Shown piece after piece: positions 31,630 through 43,346 of a stretch of 64,000 nt of DNA (position 1 is the first letter of the stretch; the number at the start of each line of letters is the position of its first letter). The notes beneath the pieces are model-generated. The model had not been told where the DNA came from. It saw only the letters and a program-made list of their open reading frames with translations, and did not search any database. Both the position numbers and the translations under genes were made by a program. The DNA is from Prorocentrum cordatum (Eukaryota; Sar; Dinophyceae; Prorocentrales; Prorocentraceae), in assembly GCA_963575745.1 (NCBI GenBank), contig CAUYUJ010015301.1:62001-126000 (forward strand), read 5' to 3'.

Positions 31630-33042
31630 ATGGATTACCAGAAGGTAACAACGTATACTGATCGGTTTGTGCCCTTGGCGTTAACCGACGACGCGCCTGT
31701 TCGACCTCCACCAATGGCGCCGTTGGTGGTACCCCGTGTGACCGCGGAGTTGCTAGAGGCGTCTCGGTATATTGGCCCGCTCGGAGACTTGCAACAAACC
31801 CCATGGGTAGATACAGCGTGGACATTCAGCCGCCCTGGGGGTGCAATCAGGGATGCGTTCGTTATGTGCTGGTGGTATTCACACAGGGTATACGTATGCA
31901 CTGGGAAGATTCATCGACTAGCCCCTGCCCTCCTACGTTTCGAGCTGGATTGGCCACCCAACCCAACCAGGTTGATTGACTTGGTCGTTGCGCACTTGCC
32001 TGGTGATGGTGCCAGGAAACAAGTGAACATATGGGGTTATGATTTAGAGTGGGTGTCTCTCCTGGAAGCCAAGTGCGGCGAGGCCAAAGAGCACGCAACC
32101 AAACCCAGATCACGTACAAAACAGCTTGGGCAACAGGAAGAAGAGGCCGAGGACGTTGATCCATTTGTTCGCTTGTTGGAAGAGATGATGGAGGAAACGG
32201 GGGAGTACGACGACGGGCCTGATGACGGCAACGGCGATGATGTCACTGGACACCCCGAAGACGAAGAATTGAACGAGGACGGTGATCTCCCACCTGATGA
32301 GCCCATTGTGCCTCATGAGCCACCAACGGATGATCCAGGGCCGCACGCGGCCCCCCACGGAGACGAACCACCAGACATTGATGAACCACCAATGGGTGGT
32401 CCAGATGACGCATCGGACGGTGGTGACCCTGTTTATGGACCACCGACGCCAGATGGAGACATGTGTCCTGAGCGCCTCCTATTGCTGACCCGAAGGGGCG
32501 CAGCTGCGGTTGAAAATGCCCTTTCAATGGCAGTGTCCCGTAGTGACAAATCAATTGCGAAGGGCACAGTCAGTCTGGTGGAGGATGCAGAAGGCAACAT
32601 ATTTCTTGTGATGTGGGTAGATCCTATCACGCGCAAAGGGTTCCCTGTGACACTTGACCACAACAACCGCGTGAAGTTTATTGTCGGGCACTACGGCGAT
32701 GGCCCAGCACCGCCGAATCGTGTGGCCATGCGCGATTTCCACAATTGTCGAATCATCCTCGGTGACACGGGTGTCTTGGTGGAGAAAGCCAGAGGGAAAA
32801 ATCGGTTTCAAGTGGAGGATTGGTTGCTCACGTTGATGGCATACCACAGAACCAGACACTATCAGGGGCCATTCGATCCATCGGACAGGTACATATGTTG
32901 TGCATGTGACGATGCCACGATCCCAGATGTATTGCTGCGGTGCACCAGCTGTTTGTGTATGTGGCATTGTAGTTGTGCCCAGCGGATATTGCACATTTGC
33001 ACAGAGCTGCCGTTTTTGTGTCCTGGGTGCCGACATGTTTGA
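31630..33042 (+). CDS. PHD-finger protein, 470 aa
   Basis: The frame is open from 31504; the first ATG is at 31630. It encodes 470 residues with no intron. Residues 1-150 are an unrecognised globular-looking domain with aromatic motifs such as MCWWYSHRVYV and WGYDLEWVS. Residues about 170-280 are a highly acidic Pro/Asp/Glu linker. A second folded part (about 285-410) precedes a C-terminal PHD finger: C423-x2-C426-x11-C438-x2-C441-x4-H446-x2-C449-x14-C464-x2-C467, with Phe two before the last pair. PHD fingers usually read histone tails, notable because dinoflagellate chromatin is largely histone-poor. The protein ends three residues after the finger. It could be a chromatin factor or the second ORF of a mobile element with the 25988 ORF; the sequence does not decide. 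Confidence 0.75.
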   Translation: MDYQKVTTYTDRFVPLALTDDAPVRPPPMAPLVVPRVTAELLEASRYIGPLGDLQQTPWVDTAWTFSRPGGAIRDAFVMCWWYSHRVYVCTGKIHRLAPALLRFELDWPPNPTRLIDLVVAHLPGDGARKQVNIWGYDLEWVSLLEAKCGEAKEHATKPRSRTKQLGQQEEEAEDVDPFVRLLEEMMEETGEYDDGPDDGNGDDVTGHPEDEELNEDGDLPPDEPIVPHEPPTDDPGPHAAPHGDEPPDIDEPPMGGPDDASDGGDPVYGPPTPDGDMCPERLLLLTRRGAAAVENALSMAVSRSDKSIAKGTVSLVEDAEGNIFLVMWVDPITRKGFPVTLDHNNRVKFIVGHYGDGPAPPNRVAMRDFHNCRIILGDTGVLVEKARGKNRFQVEDWLLTLMAYHRTRHYQGPFDPSDRYICCACDDATIPDVLLRCTSCLCMWHCSCAQRILHICTELPFLCPGCRHV

Positions 33043-33930
33043 TCTGTGGTGATTGGTTACAACATGCATGGATAATTGGTGATGTCAAGTGATGGTAAAA
33101 TCATCATATGACGGACCGACTGCTAATGCAGCTAATGGATACATTGCCCTCTGTGCACACCGGCAGGCGCCACGGGCGCGCGAGAGAGCGAGGGGGTAGG
33201 GAGGTGAGCCTCAGATTGAGCCAATGGGTATTGTCTTGAGCCAATCGGGTCAGATGTGCGCGTGGCTACGGAATGTAAGCGATGAGGAAGGAGGCAGGCA
33301 ACGCAGTAGCATGGAGAAGTAGGGAAGGAGGGGAGGAGAGTAGTGGAGGGAGGAGAGGGATGATGAGTTCTTGGGGGAAGGGGACCTTCAAAAACACTCA
33401 GCGCCCCGATTGCCGAACCCAGCCCCCCCCCCCCCCGCGGGGCCTCATTCAGCGGCCACGCGCACGGTGATAAAGGCGCCTCGAATCTCGGGAACAGCGG
33501 GGCTGACGCACCTTGCGGGGGCGACGCTGGCGTAGGCTGGAGAGTGCGAGGGGCAACCATGCCAGACAGGAGGATTTGGATTGGAGGCGCAAAAGGGGGC
33601 CCACAAACGCATTGAGACGAGCTCGCTCACGATCATGGGACTCCGCCATTTACCGACCTCCCCCGCCCCTCCTCCCCATCGAACGCCATCATTGCACTGC
33701 TTTGCTAGGCTATGTCCAGGGGGTGTGCTGAGATGCCCACGCCGCAGTTGTTCCATGTCCTCTCTGAACTATCTAGCTCTTACAAACGCAAAGAGGAAGT
33801 TCAAACCATCCAGGGCATACCGTAGCAATGATCTCTAGGGTTCACTGGGCGTCTTTTTATGCGAATCTCACTCCCTTCTCCTTCGCATGTGCATGCAACC
33901 CTGCTCCCTCTTATTGATCCGCGCTTGCAG
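33043..33930. other. Intergenic or intronic sequence
   Basis: No supported gene. A C13 run lies at about 33424. Several frames are open but short and motif-free. Confidence 0.35.
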
Positions 33931-36900
33931 GTGCCTCTCGCGTGGTCATGGCGATCGCGCCGGCAAGCATCACGCCAGCGGACACCTTGGGGGACAACTT
34001 CGAGACTGTTCAGGACCGCCGCCCGATGCACATGCCCACGAGGGTAGCTATTCGGGGAAGTGCGCGCATGCCAGACGTGCAGATCGTAATCGAGTCGCCT
34101 CGGACGGTCGATTGCGCGCAGCTTGGAGGCTGAAGGTAAACATGTCATGCGACCACATGCGCGCACAAAAAAAGGATCTGCGTCAACATGCTTTCACGTG
34201 AACCCATGCCCGCTGGGCGCCCGCAAAACGCAACACATCCAGGCGACGTTCATTTTGTTGGTACCCATGCGCGCCTCCCGACACTTGCGGTTCCAACCAT
34301 GCACGCGAAAAAAAAAACAGAACCTCAGGGCGCGATAACAATGATATCATGTGAGGGGAGCGCCCGTGCATCATGACTCTGGCCATCCACGTTGTAGGAT
34401 CCAAGAAAAATTTCCAACTGGTTGGAAGGTGAGGTTAGGTTTGCTAGGACCTGCGCACGTTGCGTTTACTTTCTGCTCCACCGAAATCCTTCGAAACGAG
34501 GGTCTCCTTCCAACTGGTTGGAAGGAGAGCCTCTCCTTCCAACTGGTTGGAAGAATCAGCAGGTTTTGAACATTTCAGCGCTGTTTCTTTTTTTTTTTTT
34601 TTTTTTTTTTTGCTCATGTGCGTTTGCGTGCTTCAAGTTTGGAATCGGCAGGTTTTTAATATATATAATTTTTGTTTTTGTAATTCGTGAACCGGTGACG
34701 ATTTTGTTTTTTCAATTTGCAGCGCTGAGAGGTTTTGAAAAGGGCGCGCGGCGCGCGCGCACCACGACGCACGCGCATGTATTAGACATTGTTGGTTGTG
34801 AATTCTCTTGCGGTTATCAGTGCGATCTGCATTATAGCTTTCACCATCGCATGTTCAGTATCCACCGCCCGCGCCAGGCTCGCTACGGGGAGCACCTGTC
34901 AACGCTGGAGCTGTTGGCCGCCGTGGACGCTGAGTTTTTGATATTCTCCGACAAGGCGGTGTCCTTCATCACGCGTTCTGGAGACTTCTCCATTGTGGGG
35001 CGGGGGTGGGGCGCAGGTCGACGAGAGTTTGTTGCATTGCGTGCGTCTGCGGGTCTCGCGATTAGCAATGTCGGTTGATTACGTGCTAATCCATTCGACC
35101 GCGTGGTAGTGCGCGTCCATGTGTGCATGTTGTCATGTCGTTGGCGTCTTGCGCGCGTTGTGCCACTCAGTCGCCGCCTTCGTTCGTTGCTGGCACATAC
35201 GTATACGCCACTTGCGCTCAGCTTCACTTTCAACTATGGTCGGCATGGTATCCGCGATCGTGCGTGTCTGTACCTGTTCGCATACAAGCGATCGTATGTT
35301 AGAGCACGTCAATCTCTATCGCACATGGCCAGTGGGGTCGCACACCTCTCGCAGCTAAATGTTGCATTGGCTCTTCATGGGCGCGCGGCGGGCAGACGCG
35401 GCACAAATGGAACGACAGAGGCGACCTCGCGAGCGTCCAGCGTCGCCAGACCAGCATCGAACAGATCGGCTTGGTGGCCGACTCGCGTGGAGGGGCGTGG
35501 CTGGTGCAGCACCCCGACGAGACGAAGGAGGATTGCAATTGTTTTTGCTTTGTTACATGAGTGCGTTGACATGTTAGCACCGTTGTTTGTTCTCCCTTCA
35601 CGTTTAGACGTTCGTTGGACCATCATCGTCTGCGATCCCCCAATGGGTCGCCCGCGTGTTGACTTCTCTCATGCCACCGCGCTTCATTGATTTGCGATCC
35701 ACGTCGCCGACTCGTGTTCAGCATGCGCTGTCATCATCACGCGTCACACATGCTGGTTACATTGCCATGCTACTGTGCATTGCGCGCGTCGGTGTGCATT
35801 GCGCATGTCCACAAGGACCACTACGAGGCCATCCACGGAGCAACGCTGGCAGAAGGGATGAAGGCCGCACACAACGCAGACCACGAGAAAAAGAATCGCA
35901 ACGTACAGAGGATTATAGGGGCGCATCGCGATTGGCATTGCGCGCGCGATGGCATTGATGTAGTTGATGTAGCACTTGTACTCATGCGTTAATGTGCTTT
36001 TGTGCGAACTGATTTAGGGGTTGTGATGGGGGGTGCATTGCGTCCACGTCGGCAGATTACACGTAATGCATTGACAATGCGAACTTGTTCATGATCAGGC
36101 CTATGGCGTGTTTTGCCTAATACACATCACGGTCGCATCTGTTGTTTGGTTGTCGTGGCTGGATTTGTACACCAACATGCATGCTGTGTAAGGGCCACGG
36201 GTTCGACATATACAATTTCAGCTGTGAATGTGTAGTTTGGGGTCATGCTTGCGACACGGCTGTGTATGTTGTGTCACGCGCGTATGTGTACGTCCAACAT
36301 GTCTGCTACGTGAAGCTCAGTTCCATTCATGTTATCCCTCCTGCTGATCTTTATCCCTTGTCCCTACGCCCCTCTTGAGCATTCCACGCATCCTTTTTCC
36401 ATTGCTGTATCAATTGGTGGGCTTGGGCAGGAGCATCGAAAGAGGATGGCCGCATTGCAAAGTATACCGCAGGACAGTAACTCGTGGCGTGGTGAGGTTC
36501 ATAAAGGGCTTGGGCAATATCTTCAACGGGGAGTCGACCGAGACAACGATCATCGAAAAGATTCGGGACGTAGATGCGCTTGAGGCCGCCTGCACACATG
36601 TCTAGCACGCATACTCGCGTCGCGCATCCGTGTTGGCACGCGGCAGCAACACTACGACGACGAATGTAATGCCAATGACGACGATGTCGATGCCAGTGGA
36701 TTAGATGGCGCGCGACGGTTGCAATGTCATGCGCTGCTGCTGTTTGAGAACACCACGCTGACCATTTGCGTGTTGTTGTAATCACTGGTTGCTGTGTTGT
36801 TGTTGCCATGCAACGATACCGACTTCATCTACTCCTCACGCGACATTGCCTCCACAATCCTGGTACTTGCCATATCATATCTTGCTGCCTGCCACCCCCC

Positions 36901-37032
36901 CGTCTGCTCACGCGGCCTTCTTCTTGATGAGGCGGGCTTCGCCACTCTTCGCCGAGCCAATGGGTGGACGTGGAGCAGCTTGGGGCAGAACCTGTACAAC
37001 GAGAAACGGTACGAATACGCGCAGGCCACGCG
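33931..37032 (+). CDS. Multi-exon gene(s) of unknown function, six coding segments
   Basis: Six short + strand segments have coding-like composition and splice signals. (a) 33931-34133 after GCTTGCAG: PADTLGDNFETVQDRRPMHM, ending in a stop. (b) About 34877-34998: YGEHLSTLELLAAVDAEFLI. (c) 35396 to about 35530 after GGGCAG: HKWNDRGDLASVQRRQTSIE. (d) About 35815-35901: YEAIHGATLAEGMKAAHNAD. (e) 36431-36605: VVRFIKGLGNIFNGEST, ending with TAG. (f) About 36916-37032: RRANGWTWSSLGQNLYNEK, before a GTGAGG donor. The two internal stops suggest either more than one gene or alternative joins. No domain was recognised. Introns hold GC-rich repeats and a T24 run. Confidence 0.45.
34411..34555. repeat. 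Three copies of a CTTCCAAC-TG-GTTGGAAG palindrome
   Basis: Imperfect palindromes with 8-bp arms and a TG spacer occur at about 34411-34428, 34507-34524 and 34536-34553. The last two are joined by GAGAGCCTCTC, so the pair can also fold on itself. They lie in a presumed intron just upstream of a T24 run (34587-34610). Confidence 0.8.
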
Positions 37033-37466
37033 GGTGAGGGGCATGATATGACCATGATGAGATGATTGTTTGAGTACAACTCATGCGTGTTAACATTGGG
37101 AGGCCATTCAGCGTGGGCACCGGCACTGCTTCTCGACATCCCACGTGTCCTCCCTCCTCTTTCTTCTGGTCACGATTGGGTCAAGCTAGCTATTAGTTGT
37201 TTCACTCACCGATCCTTTGTCTTGGCGCCATCCTCTTTCCATTCTCAATCCCTATAGCATAGCTTCCAAGTAAAACCGACATGAGCGTTTCGTCGGCGTT
37301 GTTGCGACGTCATTCAGAGGACGACGTTGATGTATGTAACGCGTGCATTTCATGAGTTCGATCGTTTCGACATCATCGATATTCGTACACGTCGCGTCAT
37401 CTGTTGTGTCGTACGTGAGCATGTCTATTGTCCTGGGGACCCCACCCTCCCTTGCCGATGCCTTAG

Positions 37467-38098
37467 ATCATGCAGCACGCGTTGCTCTCCACGCCCGCCT
37501 GCCCCAAGGCCATGCATCCAGATCGCTTTGCCTCGTACCACAAATACGAAATCACGGCGACGTTCAGGAAGGACGCTGTCAAGACCAAGTGCCAGGTTAC
37601 GGGCCAGACTATCTGGGACCAGTTGGTCAGCAGGGCCAACAGGGAGGTCGATTTCCCGAACATGTCCCAGGAGTCCCACGACCGTCTCTACACCATCCTG
37701 GCGCATGTCACTCGGGCTCGCCCCCCGCCTGGGATAGGGGCTCTGGCTTGGAGCAGGGTAGTGTCTTTGACGGTAGGGGGTTTGGCGAGGATGCAGGCGA
37801 GGTTCTTAAAGCTCTGATTGGGGGGGCGGGCAGACGGGCACGGGGGATGCATGTTTCAGTTGATTCAATTGTTTTTGTTATTGATCTAGGGTTTGCAGGC
37901 GCGACCTTGGCGGCCTCCTCCTCCTCCTCCTCCTCCGCCTATCCATTAGCCAGCGTGTGCAACTATTATGCATCATGTGCCCGCATGCTTGAACATGTCA
38001 TTTTCTACTTCTCTGGCTGCTATGCATTTCTATCAAGACTACGCTCTGTTGTTGCCCTGCTGCCTCATCCATTGCCGACTCAATGTCCACGTCGCGCG

Positions 38099-38133
<35 letters not shown>

Positions 38134-40835
38134 TCTCTCGCTATCGCCCTCTCGTTGCTTGCTTTGGCCCTCTGCCACGCCGTCCTTAGCATCCCTTGCA
38201 AAGGCGCTGAAGGCCTCTCGGCCCGACGTCATCGTGGACATCGTTCTTCTGGGCTTCCCGAGGGTGAACAAGCCCTGGGGCAAGTGCGAGGCTCTCCCGA
38301 ATGGCCTCCCGCTCTTGCGATCGATCAACGACGACTGCTTGAAGACGCTGCTCACTGCTTACACCGAGGCTGATCGGGGAGAGTTGGGGTCAGGGGGCAG
38401 TCGGGATCGAGCATCAGTCTGAGTTGACATGGTGGAGCCGAGGTCATTTTGGATATCACGAGATCAGCCGTTGAATTGTCTTCGCTCCTTTTGGTCATCA
38501 GATCCGCCTGGGCATGCCATCCATACTGTTGCTTGCCATGTGCAATTGCCCTCTCTAGTTTTAGGTCGCAGCGCCCTCTCACCGTTTGGATTGGCAGCAT
38601 GAGCATGTTAAGATGTCGTCCTTTTGTTTGTGCCGTCTGCATAGCCCCTCGTCGTTGCCAGCCCTAACTTCAATGCGCTATTTTCACGTCATAGGCGAAC
38701 GACCTGAAGGCAGAGCAGAAGCGGAAGAAGAAGGCAGAGGCCGCCACCAAGAAACTATGCGACAAGGCTGATGTGGAGAAACACATAGCAGAAGTCCATA
38801 ATCTCGCGAACGGGAACGCGATGAAACTTATCGAGGACGCCGCGGCGAGCCGTGAAGCTCGCTCGACGAGGGCTCTCACGAGAGAGCGAGTCGCGACGGG
38901 CGCGAGGTGACGCGAGCAGAAACGCGAGGAGGGTAGCGGTATCGTCGAGCGGCGGGATGGAAACGCTCGACGAGAAGATGGCGAAGGCATGCCGGTGAGA
39001 GCGTGCGAGAAGTGGCATGGGGAGAGTAGTGGGAGATAGGGTTGAGGACGGGTTTCAAGTGGCAGGGGGTTTGGAGGTAGGAGGTAGGTGGGGAGTGGGA
39101 GGTAGGACGTCGGTAGGGGACTGGCACGGGGAGGAGTGGGAGGTAGGGGCCAGGGAACAGCGCCGCGCGTCGCGAGGCCGAAGCGGAAGGCAAGAAAGTC
39201 AATAAGAAGACAGTGCAGCTGAAGCACACCCCTCTCCCCCTGGAATTGATCGGCGACGACGCAGAGGGGGCGACGGCAGATTGGTTCACTCACTTAGACA
39301 ACGCTGTGGCCTACTTGACAAAGATCGACAAGTCGCAAGCTGAACTCATCGAGGCTTTTCGCCACATCGCGTTGTTCATGGCTGTCGGGTGGGGGGAGGG
39401 TGGCACGGGGCGCTTGTCAACTCTCATCAGTAGTCACGTGCCATGCTGCTCGCATTTGCTTCCAATTGGCGTTGTTGATCCCACTTGCATTTGTTGTTTC
39501 AATCGTCTTTGGGGTCGTCATCGTCGTCAGCGTTTCCCCCAGATTGCCTCGACAGCTCTTCTCAACTATGCGCGCTTGTCGCTTGGTGCGAACGTCGACG
39601 ACCCAGCGAGGACAGCGACGGCGGCGGCAGCGACGACTCTTGCGACGACGATAATGCTGACAGAGACGGCGGTAGCGATCTGGCTTGCCTGGAGGGTTGG
39701 GCAGGGGCGCGACGTCGTTGAAGCTGCAGGCGCCTGGCGCCGAGAAGGAGATCAAAGGGTGGACAGTGCTCAAGGCCTTCATGAAGTCTCTGATCTACCG
39801 CAATGCCCGCCTCAAGCCAAGGCTCGCCAATCAATGATTGCTTTTCTGGTTTGTATCCATTGTGCGCGGCTGGCATCGAACCGCTCTGCGTCCCAACTCA
39901 TCGCCGCTCAACCCCAGCTCCTTCCATCTTCAGTTTGCAATGTTATTAACTCTACATTCGTTTCCTTCGAGCTCTGCACCCCTCCCCCTCCTTTCGCGAT
40001 CGCATTGGCTCGACATGTTGCCGCGCCCCCCGAGGGATTCCGATCCCGACGCTCTGATGGTGCTGAACCTGGTCAGCGAATCCAGCACCGCGGGGAATCA
40101 GGAGGAGATCGAGGGCTTCTTGGCAGAGATGATCGTCAGCAACAACAACGCGCGCCCTCTTGCTCACTCATCTCTTTGCTTTGGTATTGACTTGCACACG
40201 CTGGTAACTCTCATCTATCTGGCACGTGCTGCTGCTTTGAGGGGCCGACTTTATTCTGTCTCAGTCATTGCCCGCCCGCGCCTCCCTCCTCCTCCTCCTC
40301 CTCCTCCTCCTTCTCCTTCTCCTCCTCCTCCTCCTCCTCCTCCTCCGACTCCTCCGACTCCCCCGACTGCTCCTCGTCCTCTTTCTCCTCCTCTTCCTCC
40401 TCCGACGCCTCCGACCCCTCCGACTCCTCCTCCCCCTTCTCCTTCGCCTCCCTCCTCTGCCTCTTCCCACCTCCTCCCTCCTCCCTGCTCCCTCCTCCCT
40501 CCTCCTCCTCCTCATTCTTCCTCTTCCCTCCTGGCCCCTCAGCGCCGGCGCTCGCTGCCCCCCGTTGCCCGCCTTCAGGCCGCCGAGGATGTGCTGAACC
40601 TCGTCTGTGACACGATCGGCTTCTCGCTGCCTCTCATGGCCTGATGGGGCTGGTGGGATCTCTCTCGCCTATTGCCTGCGGAACTAATTGAGGGGCGCGC
40701 GGGCTGGGGGCGGACAACGAGAGGGAAAGAGAGACAGAGATACAGAGAGGGATAGATAGAGATGAGGGAGATATAGAAAGAGTGGCGCGGACAGAAAGGC
40801 AGACAGAGAGACAAAGAAACATTTGGACAGAGTGA

Positions 40836-40890
<55 letters not shown>

Positions 40891-42188
40891 AGAGAGAGAG
40901 ACGTAGAACACCAGCGATGCCAACAAGCAGAGCTGAACATATGTCATGATAATTAATGCAGGTTCGGGGGTAGATCGACACGTGGCCAGCGGGGGAGCGG
41001 GGATCAAAGAGATGAAGGCAGGAGCTTGCACAGACATAGGGAAATGCGCATCATGCGTGTCTGGTGTCGCTTGGGGGAGGGGCCAGCGGATCTTAGCACG
41101 CAGGACTAGGACAGACAGTAAGAGGGCGGAAAAAAGGAAACATGACGATGACGAATGACCATACGATTGATCCAAATCACAGTTCATTTGCAAGTATTAC
41201 ATCTGATTCGTCTTTTAAACTCGAGCTTGCTTCTTCCGCTAGATTTCGCCTTGCCGCAGGCGCAGGGCCACGCCGCGAAGACGATGAATTCCGTGATGGC
41301 CGCCCTCACCATGCACGTGTCTTCGATGGGGGGGATGTGGGACAACATGGAGGATCCTCGGAACTATTTTCTGAGTGCCGCTTTTGCTCACGTGGAAATG
41401 AACCTCCCATCGCACCTTATGGACGTTGCCAAAGTTATTGCGGACGTCAAGGCTGCAGAGAAGCACGACACGCTGATCGACACGCCCTTCCACGCGATGG
41501 CGGATTTGGATCGGGCCTGGGGGTCGGTACTGGTACGGGGGGTGAGGAAGGGTGTTGTGTTTACCTATCTACCGAAGTGAAAAACTTTTGTCGCGGACCA
41601 GGGCCCAACGCGGGGTGAACGTTTCTCAATCGGCTGTTTATGTGCCACGTTGAACTAACCCTTTTTATTTATTCGGGTACAGTGGTTTCTGATTCGCACC
41701 CTGTGAGAGAAAACATTTTGGCGTCAGATGCTGCATCCATCTTACACCTTTGAGACAATTGTAGAAGTCGCGTGGCATGTCGATGTTCTTTGCGTGCCAA
41801 GCTCGCAAGACATCGCAAATATTGCTGTGTGACAGTTGTGAACAATGAGAATAGACGCGTGAAGCTTGCGAAAAGATATAACATGCAATGAAGGCTGCTT
41901 CGCATGAGTGATGTTTGTTTCGGGGTAGGGCCAGGACCTCTGTCCTGCGAGAGTCTCTGGGGCGCAGATCCAATTGCTGGCGCATATTCTCGACAACCTG
42001 AAGCAGATGGTATTCGTGCTGCGCGCGCCGGCGGCCTTGAGCAACGACGAGGAGCACGCTTTGCTGCCCGCGGCCGCCACGAGCCATCCGTACGTTCCGC
42101 CGATTGTGGCGGGAAGGAGGGGGAGCGTCCCGGCGTCGGGCCAGCAGCGTCGGGGCGCGGCGTCGGGCTGCTCTCTGTGACATTCTGA

Positions 42189-42232
<44 letters not shown>

Positions 42233-42270
42233 GTCCCCCTTCTCTCCACGCGCCGCTTTTCTTCTCAGAC

Positions 42271-42360
<90 letters not shown>

Positions 42361-43000
42361 TGAGAGAGTCTCTCTCTCTCTCTCTTGCTACCTGTGGCTT
42401 TCTCGAATTGTATATTGGTCTTTGCCTGTGGCACGCGTTGCCCGCGTCTCAAGGGGTCGTGCATGCATGCCGTGAGTATTTCTGCACTGTGCTGTATTGC
42501 ATGTCTTACTTGTTTTTTCGGGTGAAAATGCCTAGTGGGCCTCTAGTGGGCTACTTGTTGTGCATAGGCGTGCTCGCGTGCGCGCTGCTTCGCTTCGCCA
42601 CCCCATCGCGCGTGTTCTTCATGCACGCCTGCCGCAAACACCATGTGCTCTACGTTCCCTCTCTCTCTATGGTTATCTGTCTCCCTCTACGCCCCATGCG
42701 ATGTTTCCAACAAAACGACCTCGCGTCGGGCTGGCGCGGGAGGACGGGACGGCGAGGCACCAGAGTAGGAGAGAGGGGTGCATGGAAGACGAGTCAGCGG
42801 ATGAGGGAGGAGCGGAGGGCGACAGGGAAAAGCAAACGGGGCGCCCTCTTTCGAGCAAGGATTGCTGATGCCGCGAGACCCCCGCGGGAGGTACTTGGCA
42901 TTACGACTTTGGCCACCAAGGTTGAAATCGAGAAGACGATGGTCTCCCTGCCAGAAGTAATTACTACTATGATGGCGGGCTGGGCTGGGATCGTGGGCAT
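37467..43000 (+). CDS. Multi-exon gene(s) of unknown function, about ten coding segments
   Basis: Segments with consistent coding composition: 37467-37706 (after CCTTAG; starts with an ATG at 37470; KCQVTGQTIWDQLVSRANRE), about 38190-38376 (DVIVDIVLLGFPRVNKPWGK), 38695 to about 38866 (lysine-rich helix, KAEQKRKKKAEAATKK), 39161-39380 (QLKHTPLPLELIGDDAEGA; donor looks like GC), about 39730-39830 (EKEIKGWTVLKAFMKSLIYR), about 40035-40155, about 40575-40644, about 41255-41525 (NSVMAALTMHVSSMGGMWDN), about 41945-42090 (AHILDNLKQMVFVLRAPAAL) and about 42892-42995 (TTLATKVEIEKTMVSLPEVI). The first segment may be the start of the gene. Most introns are built around CT, GA or TCC microsatellites. No known domain was recognised; the product is predicted helical and soluble. 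Confidence 0.45.
38100..38150. repeat. (CT)n microsatellite in an intron
   Basis: CT dinucleotides between two coding segments, close to the next splice acceptor, so it may serve as part of a polypyrimidine tract. Confidence 0.9.
40280..40550. repeat. (TCC)n microsatellite in an intron
   Basis: TCC/CTC repeats with GACTCCTCC interruptions, immediately upstream of a coding segment at about 40575. Confidence 0.9.
40725..40905. repeat. (GA)n microsatellite in an intron
   Basis: GA-rich from 40725, with a pure run at about 40838-40888. Confidence 0.9.
42190..42385. repeat. (TC)n microsatellites in an intron
   Basis: Three TC runs (about 42192-42224, 42268-42355 and 42365-42384) separated by short unique sequence. 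One short GAGAGAG inversion lies at 42361-42367. Confidence 0.95.
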
Positions 43001-43346
43001 GCGCTGGCGCCCATAGGCTTCTCTTTTCGCTATATACCCTCCATCGCATTTTTGCTCTTCTTGAACGTGGCTGGCGCGTCCACTCTCATTGCTTTCCGAT
43101 GTGCAGTTGAGATGCAAATGCCTCCAATTCTTGTATCTTCGCTCTCTTAGACGCTCGCGACCTCTTTGGGGGCATTCTGGGGGCATTGTTGCGCCTACAT
43201 CCCCTCCTTGAGCGATCCGAGAGAGCCGACGCCGTTTTGGCTCGAGCAGGCAGGGCCTCGAGCTTGCTTGCATTCGGCGGCTCGCGGAAGTACGGGGTCG
43301 CATGGTTCCGATGCCACGGGCGACGCCCGCGGCGTCAGTGCATGCG

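Noticed and set aside
40575-40981. Minus-strand Leu/Ser ORF resembling a membrane protein
   Set aside because: SLSLSL runs come from the (GA)n microsatellite; no real transmembrane pattern.
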